A DNA stretch of 64,000 nt from an uncultured Schlesneria sp. (GTDB taxonomy: Bacteria > Planctomycetota > Planctomycetia > Planctomycetales > Planctomycetaceae): NCBI GenBank assembly GCA_903904835.1, contig CAIVEI010000043.1:26759-90758 (forward strand), read 5' to 3'. Below are positions 25,008 through 34,600 of the stretch, in pieces (position 1 is the first letter of the stretch; each line of letters opens with the position of its first letter). The position numbers were made by a program, and so were the translations under genes. Under the pieces are notes generated by a model. The model had not been told where the DNA came from and did no database searches. It worked only from the letters and a program-made list of their open reading frames with translations.

Positions 25008-25241
25008 TCAATTCGGTGAAACAAGATCAGCAGGTGAGGAACCCGATTCCGATTCTCGGGCCTCTTCACTTCCCTCATAGAGAGCGAGTTCCTCGTGCAG
25101 GCGGGCCACCATTTTTCGAATTCCCGCTTTCGCAAACCCCTTGGAACCGATTGGATGCGACGCCTGAAGCAGCTCCAGACGATTCTGTAGATCGCGAAGT
25201 TCTTGTTCGGCTTTCTCGTATTCGACTGTATTTGTGATCAT
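25008..25241 (-). CDS. Small helical partner of the DUF6932 protein
   Basis: 77 residues, mostly helical with heptad-like spacing (VEYEKAEQELRDLQNRLELL then FAKAGIRKMVARLHEELALY) and an acidic, Ser-rich tail. Its ATG overlaps the stop of the DUF6932 gene by ATGA (25238-25241). Gene order and size are those of a two-gene module, so it is the likely partner (possible antitoxin or subunit). I do not recognise a DNA-binding domain with certainty. Confidence 0.6.
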   Translation of the reverse strand: MITNTVEYEKAEQELRDLQNRLELLQASHPIGSKGFAKAGIRKMVARLHEELALYEGSEEARESESGSSPADLVSPN

Positions 25242-25669
25242 AGTTGAACCTCAACAAGCCCTTTGCGTCGGCCGTCCCATTCGCGAGTTCTACCAAAGAA
25301 TTCTACCCAATCGTTCCAGTCGCCAACATCTTCCGCTGCAAAGATTTCTTCGGGGCAACGTGTCAAAAGCATCTCTTCCAGTTCCAACGCAGCCGCCAAT
25401 CCTCGTGCAACGCGTTGCTCGAAGTCGTTCGAGAGCAACACAACAGCATCAATATCATTCGGCGATTCTTTGGCAGTAACGAAGCTCCCGTCGATGAGTA
25501 AGCGAATCGCACCAGCCTGACGCGAAAGTTCGATCCAACGCCGAAGCCTCAAAACCAGCCGTCTTCGGCGCGGCGACGACACACCGAAGCGAAATATCAC
25601 CTCCGCGTCAGTGGCGAGATGGACGCCGTCAGGCAAGTATCCATCGTCGCGAAAGTCTGGGATCATCAT
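25238..25669 (-). CDS. DUF6932-type nucleotidyltransferase-like protein
   Basis: 143 residues. The N-terminal DDGYLPDGVHLATDAEVIFR and the motif LLIDGSFVTAKESPNDIDAV match what I know of DUF6932, a family related to minimal nucleotidyltransferases. The GS-x(8)-DID arrangement is the classical nucleotidyltransferase active-site pattern (GS followed by D-x-D). The gene is the upstream member of an ATGA-overlapping pair. Small nucleotidyltransferases in such pairs are often toxin-antitoxin components that modify a partner or tRNA; that role here is inference. Confidence 0.7.
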   Translation of the reverse strand: MMIPDFRDDGYLPDGVHLATDAEVIFRFGVSSPRRRRLVLRLRRWIELSRQAGAIRLLIDGSFVTAKESPNDIDAVVLLSNDFEQRVARGLAAALELEEMLLTRCPEEIFAAEDVGDWNDWVEFFGRTREWDGRRKGLVEVQL

Positions 25670-25870
25670 TACGACCGTGTTTTACAAACCTGCCAAGTTT
25701 CTCGAAGTCGAAGGCAAACCTCGACAGTCAGACTACACGTTTGGATTTAGTTTTGCACGCCGCCGACTGCCACATTGACAACGCATTTGACCGCCAGCTG
25801 TGCACTCTGATTCAGTTCCAGGCACTCGCCACCGAGGCCAAGCGAACGGCGACGATTAGGCATTTAGGCA

Positions 25871-26221
25871 TTAGCAATCCGCGAGAACCACTTCGACATT
25901 CAGACCCGATTGAATTGCGGCTTGACGGGCATGCCAACCATTGTTTCGAAGAGCGTTATCGAGTTGATCATCCCGGACTACGACCTTCGCAACGTCGCCG
26001 CCAATGTCCGCTTCGAATTGGACGATCACTTTCTCCACGTGTACATGCGAAAACCATGACCGGATCACGTTGATCGCAGCTGAATGATCCATGAAATATT
26101 CCAAATTGGTCGAACGACCAAAATCAACCGGTTGCCGCCAAGTGACTTTGAATTCAAGGAACGCCCGATCGGCAACTCGGGTGCATTTTTTTGTTCCGCT
26201 AAACAGAGCTGTGCTTCTCAA
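25871..26221 (-). CDS. Hypothetical protein, possible TTG start coupled to the VOC gene
   Basis: The minus frame is open from the VOC stop. It encodes protein-like sequence (MDHSAAINVIRSWFSHVHVE then IVQFEADIGGDVAKVVVRDD). A TTG at 26221 overlaps the VOC stop as TTGA, which would give 116 residues; a later ATG at 26092 gives about 73. I do not recognise a family. It may be a true small gene or the remnant of a longer one. Confidence 0.35.
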   Translation of the reverse strand: MRSTALFSGTKKCTRVADRAFLEFKVTWRQPVDFGRSTNLEYFMDHSAAINVIRSWFSHVHVEKVIVQFEADIGGDVAKVVVRDDQLDNALRNNGWHARQAAIQSGLNVEVVLADC

Positions 26222-26595
26222 GGAAGCAGACTCGTGAGGACCACCGTGTAGCCCTCGATGTCTCTGAGCCAATACTCCCAGTTTCCGTTTTCGCTGAGCT
26301 GACATGGCCTAAGAACATGTACGTTCATAACCTCTGCTCGCACGACAGCGGCGTGAAACTCTTCGAGTTCAAACCAAAGAATCACTCCGTTGCCATACGG
26401 CTTAAGAGATGGGTCACCAAGCGGGCCATGGTGATGCTCTATTTCCCACTGGTGAAGTTGCAGGACAAGTTGATCGCCGTCATTGAGTCGCTCGTACTCA
26501 GGGCCACCATGTCCGCTTGTGAGGCCGAGCAGCTGTTGGTACCAGCGGCTACTCGATTCGACATCCCGGACACAGATTAACGGCGCGAGTTTCAT
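26218..26595 (-). CDS. VOC (glyoxalase/bleomycin-resistance) family protein
   Basis: 125 residues from the ATG at 26595. It has the beta-alpha-beta-beta-beta layout: LAPLICVRDVESSSRWYQQL then LGLTSGHGG, a LQLHQWEIEHHHG metal-ligand strand, GNGVILWFELEEF and WEYWLRDIEGYTV with the C-terminal Glu. Metal ligands are plausible in the HQWEIEHHH stretch. Substrates in this superfamily vary widely (glyoxal adducts, antibiotics, aromatics). Its small size is typical of a single-domain, dimeric member. Confidence 0.82.
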   Translation of the reverse strand: MKLAPLICVRDVESSSRWYQQLLGLTSGHGGPEYERLNDGDQLVLQLHQWEIEHHHGPLGDPSLKPYGNGVILWFELEEFHAAVVRAEVMNVHVLRPCQLSENGNWEYWLRDIEGYTVVLTSLLP

Positions 26596-27732
26596 GGTTT
26601 TCCCTGGGCGGATCAATGCGGAACGTCGATCCATGTATGGCCGAACAGTTAAGTGTACCAATCGCCGTCTAGTTGTGTATCGTTTTCATGTCATTTTGGC
26701 TCGGTGTACGTGGAATTGTGACCACTGTAAACCGCAAAGTCAATTGCCAAATGGCAACAATTGATTTTTTGGAACAATATTGTTACCCTAAAATACCTCG
26801 TGCAGCATATTGTGATATGGCTGCACGCCATGAATATTGAGATAGACTGCGCGGTGTGATGTGGATTCTTGGCAAATTGGTGGGTCGAAATCGAGTTCAC
26901 ACACTGGGCGTTCGGGCGAAATTGTCTCGGCGCGAAATGTTTCGGGGAATCGGGGGACGGTGGCGTTTCTAAGAACCGGTCGAAGGATTCGGGTTGAGTG
27001 TTTTCTGAACACTCGTTCTAACGCCTAAACAGCACAAACGTGGTCCGCCGGGCGATGGCATGGTTTCTTGGTCGTGCGGGAAACGCAGTGCGCCCCTGCC
27101 GCCAGCGAAACATTTTCAAAAGCACCTTCCAAACGTTAAGAAAATATTTCTCTTTTTCTATTGATAGGCGATATAAAAAATTGTAAAAATATGTCGCTTC
27201 TTGTGAAGCGTGATCGAACAGGTCCGCGAGGAAGAGCAGGAAATAAAAGTTGCCATCATCGCATTGAGGTTGTCCGTTTATTTCTTGTAACTTCCTTCCG
27301 CCACACGCCGTTGTCTGGAAAGGGCTAAAGCCCATTCTACGGCTTGCGGCTCGCCTGGATTTTCGAAACCACAACCTGACGACGACAATTGATCTTTGAC
27401 AAATCGGAAAACAATTTTGTTTGTTACGGACTGAGCCCCCTTCTTTTTCGGTGGGCGATCCTCAGCAACTCGTTGCTTGCATTGAGGGTGCGGTCGAGTC
27501 GGCCCGGGGCCAGCAGCGTCTCGCAAAACCGGCTGCATTTTTTCGTGCTTTCATTCTTTCGTGATCCTCTTGGTGATCTCGCTTTCAGCGAATTGAAGAT
27601 GAAATCCAATCACGAAAACACGAAAGTTCGAAAATACGAAAAAAAGAAAGGCAAACTTGATCGAACTCGCGCGAACTCGGGTGAACTTGTTGACGACGTA
27701 AAGATTGACGAAACCCTACGAATTACGAGGAA

Positions 27733-27854
27733 TGGTCGAAGTCGCGCGAACTCGCGCGAACTTTTCGATCGAATTTCGTGGCGACCGATAAATGACAGAA
27801 CGGAAGAGAAGATTTTTGAACAGAAGGACACGAAGTTAACGAAGTATAGAGAAT
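27733..27854. repeat. 122-bp direct repeat, copy 1
   Basis: Starts TGGTCGAAGTCGCGCGAACT and runs to a GAGAAT end. Copy 2 is at 27993-28114, offset by 260 bases, with only about three base differences. Both contain clustered CGCGCGAAC and GATCGAA words. Confidence 0.85.
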
Positions 27855-27992
27855 CACGAAGAGTCCGTGAGCTAACGCGCCTGGGAGGAATGGAGGGTGT
27901 CGAACTTGATCGAACTGCGTCGAACTTGATCGAACTCGAACACCCCAAAGAACGGGGGGAATGATCGCACAAACCCTATGAAGTAAGGGGTG

Positions 27993-28114
27993 TGGTCGAA
28001 GTCGCTCGAACTCGCGCGAACTTTTCGATCGAATTTCGTGGCGACCGATAAATGACAGAACGGAAGAGAAGATTTTTGAACAGAAGGACACAAAGTTAAC
28101 GAAGTAAAGAGAAT
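27993..28114. repeat. 122-bp direct repeat, copy 2
   Basis: Starts TGGTCGAAGTCGCTCGAACT and matches copy 1 (27733-27854) almost throughout. The spacer between copies (27855-27992) also carries TTGATCGAACT words. Confidence 0.85.
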
Positions 28115-28173
28115 GATCAAGTTGACGAAGTTGACCAGCTTCAACATCGAGAAAAGCCTATGAAAATAGGAAC

Positions 28174-28353
28174 TTGGCCAACGTTTTGAATGTTTTGGTG
28201 GGCCTCGAAGACTCGACGCCACCCTACGAAATCAGAAGGGGGCCGGGTGGAACGGCGCCCTCCCGAAGATCTGGCGAGAACGGGCGATGTTGGTCAAGTT
28301 GGCCAACTTTTTGAATGCTTTGGTGGGCCACGAAGACTCGACGCCACCCTACG
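28174..28353. repeat. Two copies of a dispersed element (TTGGCCAAC...CGACGCCACCCTACG)
   Basis: Copy A (about 28174-28228) and copy B (about 28299-28353), 125 bases apart, both contain TTGGCCAAC, GGTGGGCC, CGAAGACTCGACGCC and ACCCTACG. The complement (GTAGGGTGGCGTCGAGTCTTCG) is related to the GTCTTCG repeat family. Confidence 0.75.
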
Positions 28354-28436
28354 CTTGCTTTGCGAATTCGATGGAACTCTATCGTTGCCTATCCGCTGCG
28401 ATCGTTGCCGAGAGATCGTTGCCGAAGCTTTGCCAT

Positions 28437-28470
28437 GAGTCCGGGGGCTTACGCACCCCGGCTCGCCTGT
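28437..28470 (-). repeat. GGCGAGCCGGGGTGCGTAAGC dispersed repeat
   Basis: Read on the minus strand it gives AGGCGAGCCGGGGTGCGTAA followed by GC and CGGACTC. The same words occur on the plus strand at about 63805-63832 with a three-base deletion, so it is a second, shorter dispersed family. Confidence 0.7.
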
Positions 28471-28516
28471 GAATTGTTTTCCATCCATCGTTGCCCAACG
28501 GGCTTTGAAAGGACGA

Positions 28517-29002
28517 TTACTTGTCGGCGGAACTCGAAAGCTGTCGCAAGATTTTTAATGCTTCTTCGACATGTTGACTGGCGAAAAGTTGCGATACGAA
28601 TTTGGATCGGACGATCCCTTCCTGATCGATAACATAGGTCACTCGACCGGGCAGAACAAACATCACGCTTGGGACTTCAAATAGCTTTCGCAATGCGTTT
28701 CCACGATCAGAGATCATGAGATACGGCAGCTTCTTTTTGGCAGCAAAATCACGGTGGGTTTCGTCTGAATCCGAGCTGATGGCAATGACTGCCGCTCCGA
28801 TTTTGACGAAATCTTCATACGCATCTCGAAACGCGCATGCTTCCTGAGTGCAGATCGGCGAATTGTCACTCGGGTAGAAGAAGATGACGACTGACTGTTT
28901 CCCTTTGAACCCCGCCAGCGAGATTGTCTGTCCGTCCGGTGTCGTGGCTGTAAAATCCGGAGCGGGATCGCCGATTTCGACCGACATGATTTCTGCTTTC
29001 AA
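28517..29002 (-). CDS. bcp: Thioredoxin-dependent thiol peroxidase (Bcp/PrxQ family)
   Basis: 161 residues; starts at ATG 29002 or ATG 28987. The peroxidatic Cys lies in PSDNSPICTQEAC (C51) and the resolving Cys is C56, the five-residue spacing of Bcp/PrxQ. It reduces hydrogen peroxide and organic hydroperoxides with thioredoxin in the cytoplasm. Its start codon overlaps the stop of the preceding gene by ATGA (28999-29002), so it is coupled to a large secreted protein, an odd partner. It is the last gene of that pair. Confidence 0.92.
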   Translation of the reverse strand: MKAEIMSVEIGDPAPDFTATTPDGQTISLAGFKGKQSVVIFFYPSDNSPICTQEACAFRDAYEDFVKIGAAVIAISSDSDETHRDFAAKKKLPYLMISDRGNALRKLFEVPSVMFVLPGRVTYVIDQEGIVRSKFVSQLFASQHVEEALKILRQLSSSADK

Positions 29003-30975
29003 TGTTTGGAGTGAGGATTCGAGATGTAAGGTGTTGTATTACCCTCACCCCGTTTAATCAGTTGTCTATCCCTGAAACGAGTTTCGTCGATCAGGGTCAT
29101 GAACGGGTCGCCGGAGTAACAGACCTCGCCGAAAAACGCGAACACCCGTCCATTTTCATTCACAAACATCGGGGCAAGCTTTCCCGCAGTGGTGGTGTAG
29201 CTGAATCCCCCGAGAATTTCGCTCCACCCACCAATCGTTGTATGTAACAGAGTTCCGCCGCGTTCGGTTTTGTAGCCCAGAACCCATAACTTTCCACCAT
29301 CGTTCTTCATGTGAGTCCCTTCGTTTTCCACATTCAATTGTCGAGCCCACACCTTCTGTGCGGGGTTGAAGTGGAGGGAGTTTGTGGCAACATCGTCGAA
29401 GAAAACATCACCCTTTTTCCGGGAGATGACGTTCGCCGATTCAAGGCTTCGCAGCACGACAGTGCGCGAAGTGTCAATTTCGATTCCTCCATTGATGGGA
29501 GAGAAATGTTCGATCATGATTTCCGGCGCATCCCCGTCCTCAATGATGAAATCGGGCTTTGATTGTTTGTTGTAATCAATCCAGCCTCCAATTCCCTTTA
29601 GTCGCCTGACGGCTCCACGAACCTTGACCGGTTTTGAGAGGCTGTAGGAACCGGGTAAGAAGACTGTTGTCGCTCCTGAATCGACGGCCTTTTGTATTGC
29701 ATCAGACGAGTCCTTGCTGCCCGTCGGGTCAGCACCGAAATCATCGACGATTGCCCAGTTGGCAGGCGGGTCAACGGGAACAAACGGAGTTTCTTTGACG
29801 GGAAGTCGAAGGGACTTCTTAAAATTAAGACCCGCAAATAGACTCGTGACCGGGTGCGAGAAATATTCGGTGATGTTTGGCCCCTGACTTCCGCGTTTAT
29901 CGACACCCTGAATGCGACGTGCGGCGAACGAATCAGGGGTTTCGACATCGCCCAATGCTCGCTGGTATCCAGTGGTTTCGACATCTCGTAAAAAGATCCG
30001 GCCACCATTGTAATTGATGATCGCAGGTACTTCTGCTGCACCATCCCGGCCGGTCAGATCTGCGTCAATCAGACTGAGCGTACCATAAGTTTGAATGGCA
30101 GGAACACTGTTTTCACTGACAAGGCCACGGATTGAGATCGCTTGCCCTTCGTTCTCGAATCCAAATTGCGTTTGCCCGCGAAGTGTCAGGCGTTCAAAAG
30201 TCTGGCTATTAACCGCTCGCGATGTGCTGACACCACGGCGAAAGCCGCAGATTTCGCAATTGCGAACGAGCAATGGGCCATTCATATCGCGGTGCCCCAG
30301 GTCGAGTCCCACGATCCCATTTCCAGATTCGTCGAGAATTCGGCAGTTTCTGACGGCACCGGTGTTATTCGAGTAGAACTGCAATCCGATCGCACCTGGG
30401 TTGTCACGTCCAATATCGAACGTGATATCTTGAACATAATTGTGGAACCAGTCGGCTGATCCAAAACCTCCACACCACATCATTGCCTGGGGATTTTTCT
30501 CGTCAGTGAATGTGCTATCACGAAGCTTGAGGACCGTTTTCAGGGCATTCTGTCCTTGAAGGAAGTTAAATCCCCAGGCGTTGTTGCCCGCCGAATTCTT
30601 GTTCGACCAGTTGATCGTTTTCGAGACGAGATACGTTCCCGCAGGAAGGTAAACGACCTTGCGCAGTCCCATCGTGTCGTGTAACGCTCGCTGGATAGCC
30701 TCGGTATCATCGGTCTGGCCGTCCCCCTTTGCGTCATAGGGATGCTGCGTGACATCGATGATCGCAGGATTGCGAGGAAAGAACGCATCAGGAATGGTCC
30801 TGAATTCGGCATCGAAGTTCGGCGATTCTTCGGCCGAAATTCCACGTGATAACGGGTTGGCAATCATCAGAACGAGCAACCCGTATATGGTTACATGATG
30901 AACGGCCATGTCAGAGAACGCCGACAGGCAGTCTCGCCAAATTGAATTCGTGTTGCGGGATAAATTGGTAAACAC
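28999..30975 (-). CDS. Secreted pectate-lyase-like/GH55-type beta-helix protein
   Basis: 658 residues. Two pectate_lyase_3-type openings are visible: FGADPTGSKDSSDAIQKAVD in the C-terminal half and PYDAKGDGQTDDTEAIQRAL near residue 80, typical of GH55/polygalacturonase right-handed beta-helix proteins. A hydrophobic segment after residue 23 (MAVHHVTIYGLLVLMIANPL) is the secretion signal. The GTG at 30975 has AAGGAG ten bases upstream; an ATG at 30909 would give a tidier signal peptide. Predicted polysaccharide-binding or -degrading extracellular protein; substrate not assigned. Coupled to bcp downstream. Confidence 0.8.
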   Translation of the reverse strand: MFTNLSRNTNSIWRDCLSAFSDMAVHHVTIYGLLVLMIANPLSRGISAEESPNFDAEFRTIPDAFFPRNPAIIDVTQHPYDAKGDGQTDDTEAIQRALHDTMGLRKVVYLPAGTYLVSKTINWSNKNSAGNNAWGFNFLQGQNALKTVLKLRDSTFTDEKNPQAMMWCGGFGSADWFHNYVQDITFDIGRDNPGAIGLQFYSNNTGAVRNCRILDESGNGIVGLDLGHRDMNGPLLVRNCEICGFRRGVSTSRAVNSQTFERLTLRGQTQFGFENEGQAISIRGLVSENSVPAIQTYGTLSLIDADLTGRDGAAEVPAIINYNGGRIFLRDVETTGYQRALGDVETPDSFAARRIQGVDKRGSQGPNITEYFSHPVTSLFAGLNFKKSLRLPVKETPFVPVDPPANWAIVDDFGADPTGSKDSSDAIQKAVDSGATTVFLPGSYSLSKPVKVRGAVRRLKGIGGWIDYNKQSKPDFIIEDGDAPEIMIEHFSPINGGIEIDTSRTVVLRSLESANVISRKKGDVFFDDVATNSLHFNPAQKVWARQLNVENEGTHMKNDGGKLWVLGYKTERGGTLLHTTIGGWSEILGGFSYTTTAGKLAPMFVNENGRVFAFFGEVCYSGDPFMTLIDETRFRDRQLIKRGEGNTTPYISNPHSKH

Positions 30976-31149
30976 CGAACACGATCTCCTTGTTTTCTGG
31001 GATTGATAACGGGAGCGTCGACCTGATACCCGATAAATCCCGATTCAAATCGTGATGATTCAATTGGGAGCGTTCTTACGAGGCTCGCTCCAATGACATG
31101 CCGTCAAACTTTATCGCCGAGATAAGATTATCGACTATCGAGACGAGAC

Positions 31150-31194
31150 GACACGGCCTTGTCGAGGACTCCAAAACCGTGGTACCCCAAGTTT
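31150..31194. repeat. Single arm of the GTCTTCG repeat family
   Basis: Starts GACACGGCCTTGTCGAGGAC, then TCCAAAACCGTGG, and matches 1806-1850 with a handful of differences. It lies between the GH55-like gene and the DUF4404 gene. Confidence 0.75.
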
Positions 31195-31210
31195 CGTACA
31201 AGTCGCTTTT

Positions 31211-31576
31211 TTAGATTCCCATGTTCGCCAGAACATCGATGAATCGATAGACGACACTCGTCGCCACAGGGGCTTCGACTTCCGCCCGCGCTGCCGCTTC
31301 TTGCAGGCGGGTGCTCGCGGACTGGATTAGTCCCGCTGAATGTGGTTCATGCAGCGAATGAGTGACGTCGCTGACCGCTTCGGCAAGATGTGTCGTTTTC
31401 TCTAACTCGTGACCGTTGGAATCTAAATGGACCGAGAGTTCGTCGAGCAAGCTGGCGAGCGAGGATTGGGTTGTCGAATCCAAATGGTCAGTCTGGCGGA
31501 TCGAGGCCGAAAGTTGCCGTAGTCTGGCCTGCAGTTCAGCAACGGCCTGTGGTTCCCGTGCGGATTGATCGGACAT
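31211..31576 (-). CDS. DUF4404 family protein
   Basis: 121 residues from the ATG at 31576; the upstream part of the frame is not like the family. The sequence is helical (LQARLRQLSASIRQTDHLDS, HELEKTTHLAEAVSDVTHSL) and ends VVYRFIDVLANMGI, which matches DUF4404. The function of that family is unknown. No signal peptide. It lies 104 bases downstream of the helicase gene on the same strand and may be a small regulator, but nothing in the sequence says so. Confidence 0.75.
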   Translation of the reverse strand: MSDQSAREPQAVAELQARLRQLSASIRQTDHLDSTTQSSLASLLDELSVHLDSNGHELEKTTHLAEAVSDVTHSLHEPHSAGLIQSASTRLQEAAARAEVEAPVATSVVYRFIDVLANMGI

Positions 31577-31680
31577 GATGACGGTTTCTGCTTGAGGAGA
31601 CCCAAATCGACGTACGACCTTTCGGTACGCCGCTACAAACAACAGCGTACCAATCCCAATCTCAGATAAACATCCCTTTT

Positions 31681-34600
31681 TCAGGACAACAGCAGCCTCA
31701 GATCGTCGGTCGTCAGATTTTGCATAATCGAGTTGTTCTGTTCGAGAATCGCGTCAGCCAGTTCTCGTTTTGCCTGTTGCAGTTCGGCAATCTTTTCTTC
31801 GACGGTATTCTTACAGATCAGCCGATAAGCAAAGACTTGCCTTGTTTGTCCAACGCGGTGTGCCCGGTCGATTGCCTGCGTTTCGACGGCAGGGTTCCAC
31901 CAGGGGTCGAGGATGAAGACGTAATCTGCGGCTGTCAGGTTGAGACCCAGTCCCCCTGCCTTCAAGCTGATCAGGAACACGCCACAATTGTCATCGGTCT
32001 GGAATCGTTCGACTCGTTCCTTACGGTCACGGGTCTGACCGTCGAGGTATTCGTAAACGATCCCCTTCTTGTCCAGAGCCTGTCGTACGATGGCCAGCAT
32101 GCTGGTGAACTGAGAAAAGACCAGCGTTTTATGCTTTTCTTCCAGCAGTTCTTCGATATGCGGAATCAATACGTCGAGCTTGGCACTGGAATCGTCTGGT
32201 GCCGACCGATTCAGCAGGGCAGGGTGACACGCAGCCTGACGCAGCCGGAGCAATGCTTCCAGCACGTGCATTCGCGTTTTGGCAATCCCTTGTTCTGCAA
32301 CCAGGCCCAGCAACGAGTCTCGATAATGGTCCCGAAGCTCGTTGTAAAGGCGTTGCTGATCTTCGCCCATCTCGCAGAAGATGGTCTGTTCGAGCTTCTC
32401 GGGAAGTTCGCTGGCTACGCTGGCTTTTGTGCGGCGAAGAATCAGAGGCCGCAGTCCTTCGGAAAGGACTCGACGCGTCTCTTGATTCGTGGGATCGGCA
32501 GCGTGCTGCTTAAACGCCGAACTTCGACCAAGCATACCAGGATTGAGGAATTCAAATATCGAGCAGAGGTCACCCAGATGATTTTCAATCGGGGTACCGC
32601 TGAGTCCGACGCGATGTTTGGCTTGCAACAACCGGACTGCTTTGGCGACTTGTGACGTGGAGTTTTTGATCGCCTGTGCTTCATCGAGAATGACGTAATC
32701 GAAAGTCAATTCTTTCAGGATCAGCACGTCACGACGAAGCGTACCGTACGTCGTTAAAATCAAATCCATTTTCAAAAATTCGTCGCGCAACTTCGAACGA
32801 TCCAATCCAGCGTACTCCATGACTTTGATGCCAGGAGTAAATCGTTCGCACTCGTGCTTCCAGTTGAACATCAAGGACTTTGGCACGACGACCAGAGTTG
32901 GATTTCGCTTTTTGACGCGAAGACGTCGATCTTCAAGAAATGCCAGCATCTGGATTGTTTTACCCAGACCCATGTCGTCCGCGAGGCATCCACCGAAGTT
33001 GAATTCCTCGAGGAATTTCAACCAGCCAATCCCTTCGCGTTGATACGGTCGAAGTTCGCCTTGGAATGTAGGTGGTTCACGTTCCGTCTTGATGCCGTCG
33101 AATGCCGCCAATCGTTCGCGTGTTTCCAGGAACTTGGCGTCGAAATCGACATCTTCTTTGGACGTTAATAACGCATCGATAATACTGACCTGAACCGCGT
33201 TGAACCTCAGGTGTTCACCCTCTGCGACTCCAAGTCCTGCCAGCAGGCCATATTTGACCAGCCATTCTTCAGGCAGAATGCCTAAAGACCCGTCATCGAG
33301 CACGATCGTGCCGTCACCTCGGGCGAGTGCCGCAAGCAGTTCCGGAAACGTGACACGTGCGCCTTCGAAATTGACGTCACCGTGTAATTCGAACCAATCA
33401 ATACCCGATTTGATCTGGAATTTCAGGTCGACTGCCTGACGAACATGCTTACCATCGGCGCGAACCTGCCAGCCTTCGGCCATCAGTTTTCGGACCGCCG
33501 GGGCAAGATCACGAGCGGCGATTTCTGCGTCGTGAGCTCCTCGTTTTTGATCCAGCAGTCGCCGGAAGCCGTAGTCCATCAACTGCGACCACGCGAGTGC
33601 TTCTTTCGGCTTATCGCGAACGAGGCATCGACTGGCTTCGCGCTGGACGATTGCCCATTGGCTGCTTGATGCCCGGATCGAAAGACCATCGTAATCAAAC
33701 AAGACTTCGGCTTTGAGCCGGTCGTTGTGCCAGCGTGATTTTCCAGGTGCGTGAACGACCAGGATTGGCTTTGGCTCAAGCACAACTTCCATCAACTTCA
33801 GCTCTTCAGGCAACTCGAGTCGAGGCAATGCCGGCATGTCGAGCAGGCGGTCGACGAGTTCGTGTTCTTCTCCGACCGGCACTTTCAGATCGTCAGATCG
33901 ACGCAGAAGTGCGACCCAGGGATAGGCATCAAAGTCTTGAAATGGTCTGACCAAAGTCGTGGTGATGGCCAGTCCGCCCGGGACGACGAGCACGGGGTCC
34001 TTGAGGGACATGTGTTCGTCACCGCGCCGCAGCGATCCTCGCAATTTCCAGGCTTCTTCGGCAGGTTCGAATTCGACCTTCAGACACAGTTCCCAATGAC
34101 CGCCGTCATCCCACGCGAGGGTCTCGGTCACGCGTTCATCATCGCCGAGAATTCGGATACGTCCTGTGGCACAAATCGCGGGAAGCAATAATTGACACAA
34201 GTCATGTGGTAAGCGGTATCTGTGCGCGGCAAGACTGTCGGTCACGGGGCCCGTCATCGAGCTGCGATCGGGCGTTCCACCGACGAGGTGCGCGAGAATT
34301 CTGCGGTCTTCGTCATCGTCGATGTCTTCGAATTTACCAGGCTTCAGTTTTAGTGGCTTAAGTTTACCCCATTCACCATTCGACCGCCTTTGGCGATTCG
34401 AGGTCTGGATGATAATCAAGCCCGCTTCTTCACTGGCAACCGCATCGATCTCATAAAAAATCTGGCGTTCTCGACCTGCAGAATTTGAAGCGCCGGCAGC
34501 ATCTTCACCCTGCATGGCCTTGCGAAGTTCGCTCAGTCGGGATTCCCACTCGCGAAGCCGAGGCACGGCAGCCGCTTCGATTTCGGCGCGGATCGATTCC

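Larger units (their letters stand above)
26596..28516. other. Repeat-rich region of about 1.9 kb without a supported gene
   Basis: Frames exist on both strands, but none shows domain features and most run through direct repeats or GATCGAACT-type words. 26596-27300 has no clear structure. 27600-28114 is a repeat cluster and 28173-28470 carries further dispersed repeats. It looks like decayed or mobile sequence between the VOC gene and the thiol peroxidase gene. Confidence 0.6.

Noticed and set aside
26788..27012. Minus-strand frame of 74 codons
   Set aside because: No domain, start signal or partner; not distinguishable from chance.
27018..27374. Minus-strand frame of 118 codons
   Set aside because: Short, basic and without features; surrounding DNA is repeat-rich, so it is not a supported gene.
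27389..27972. Frames across the direct-repeat tract, both strands
   Set aside because: They are made of repeated words such as GATCGAACT and contain no domain-like sequence.
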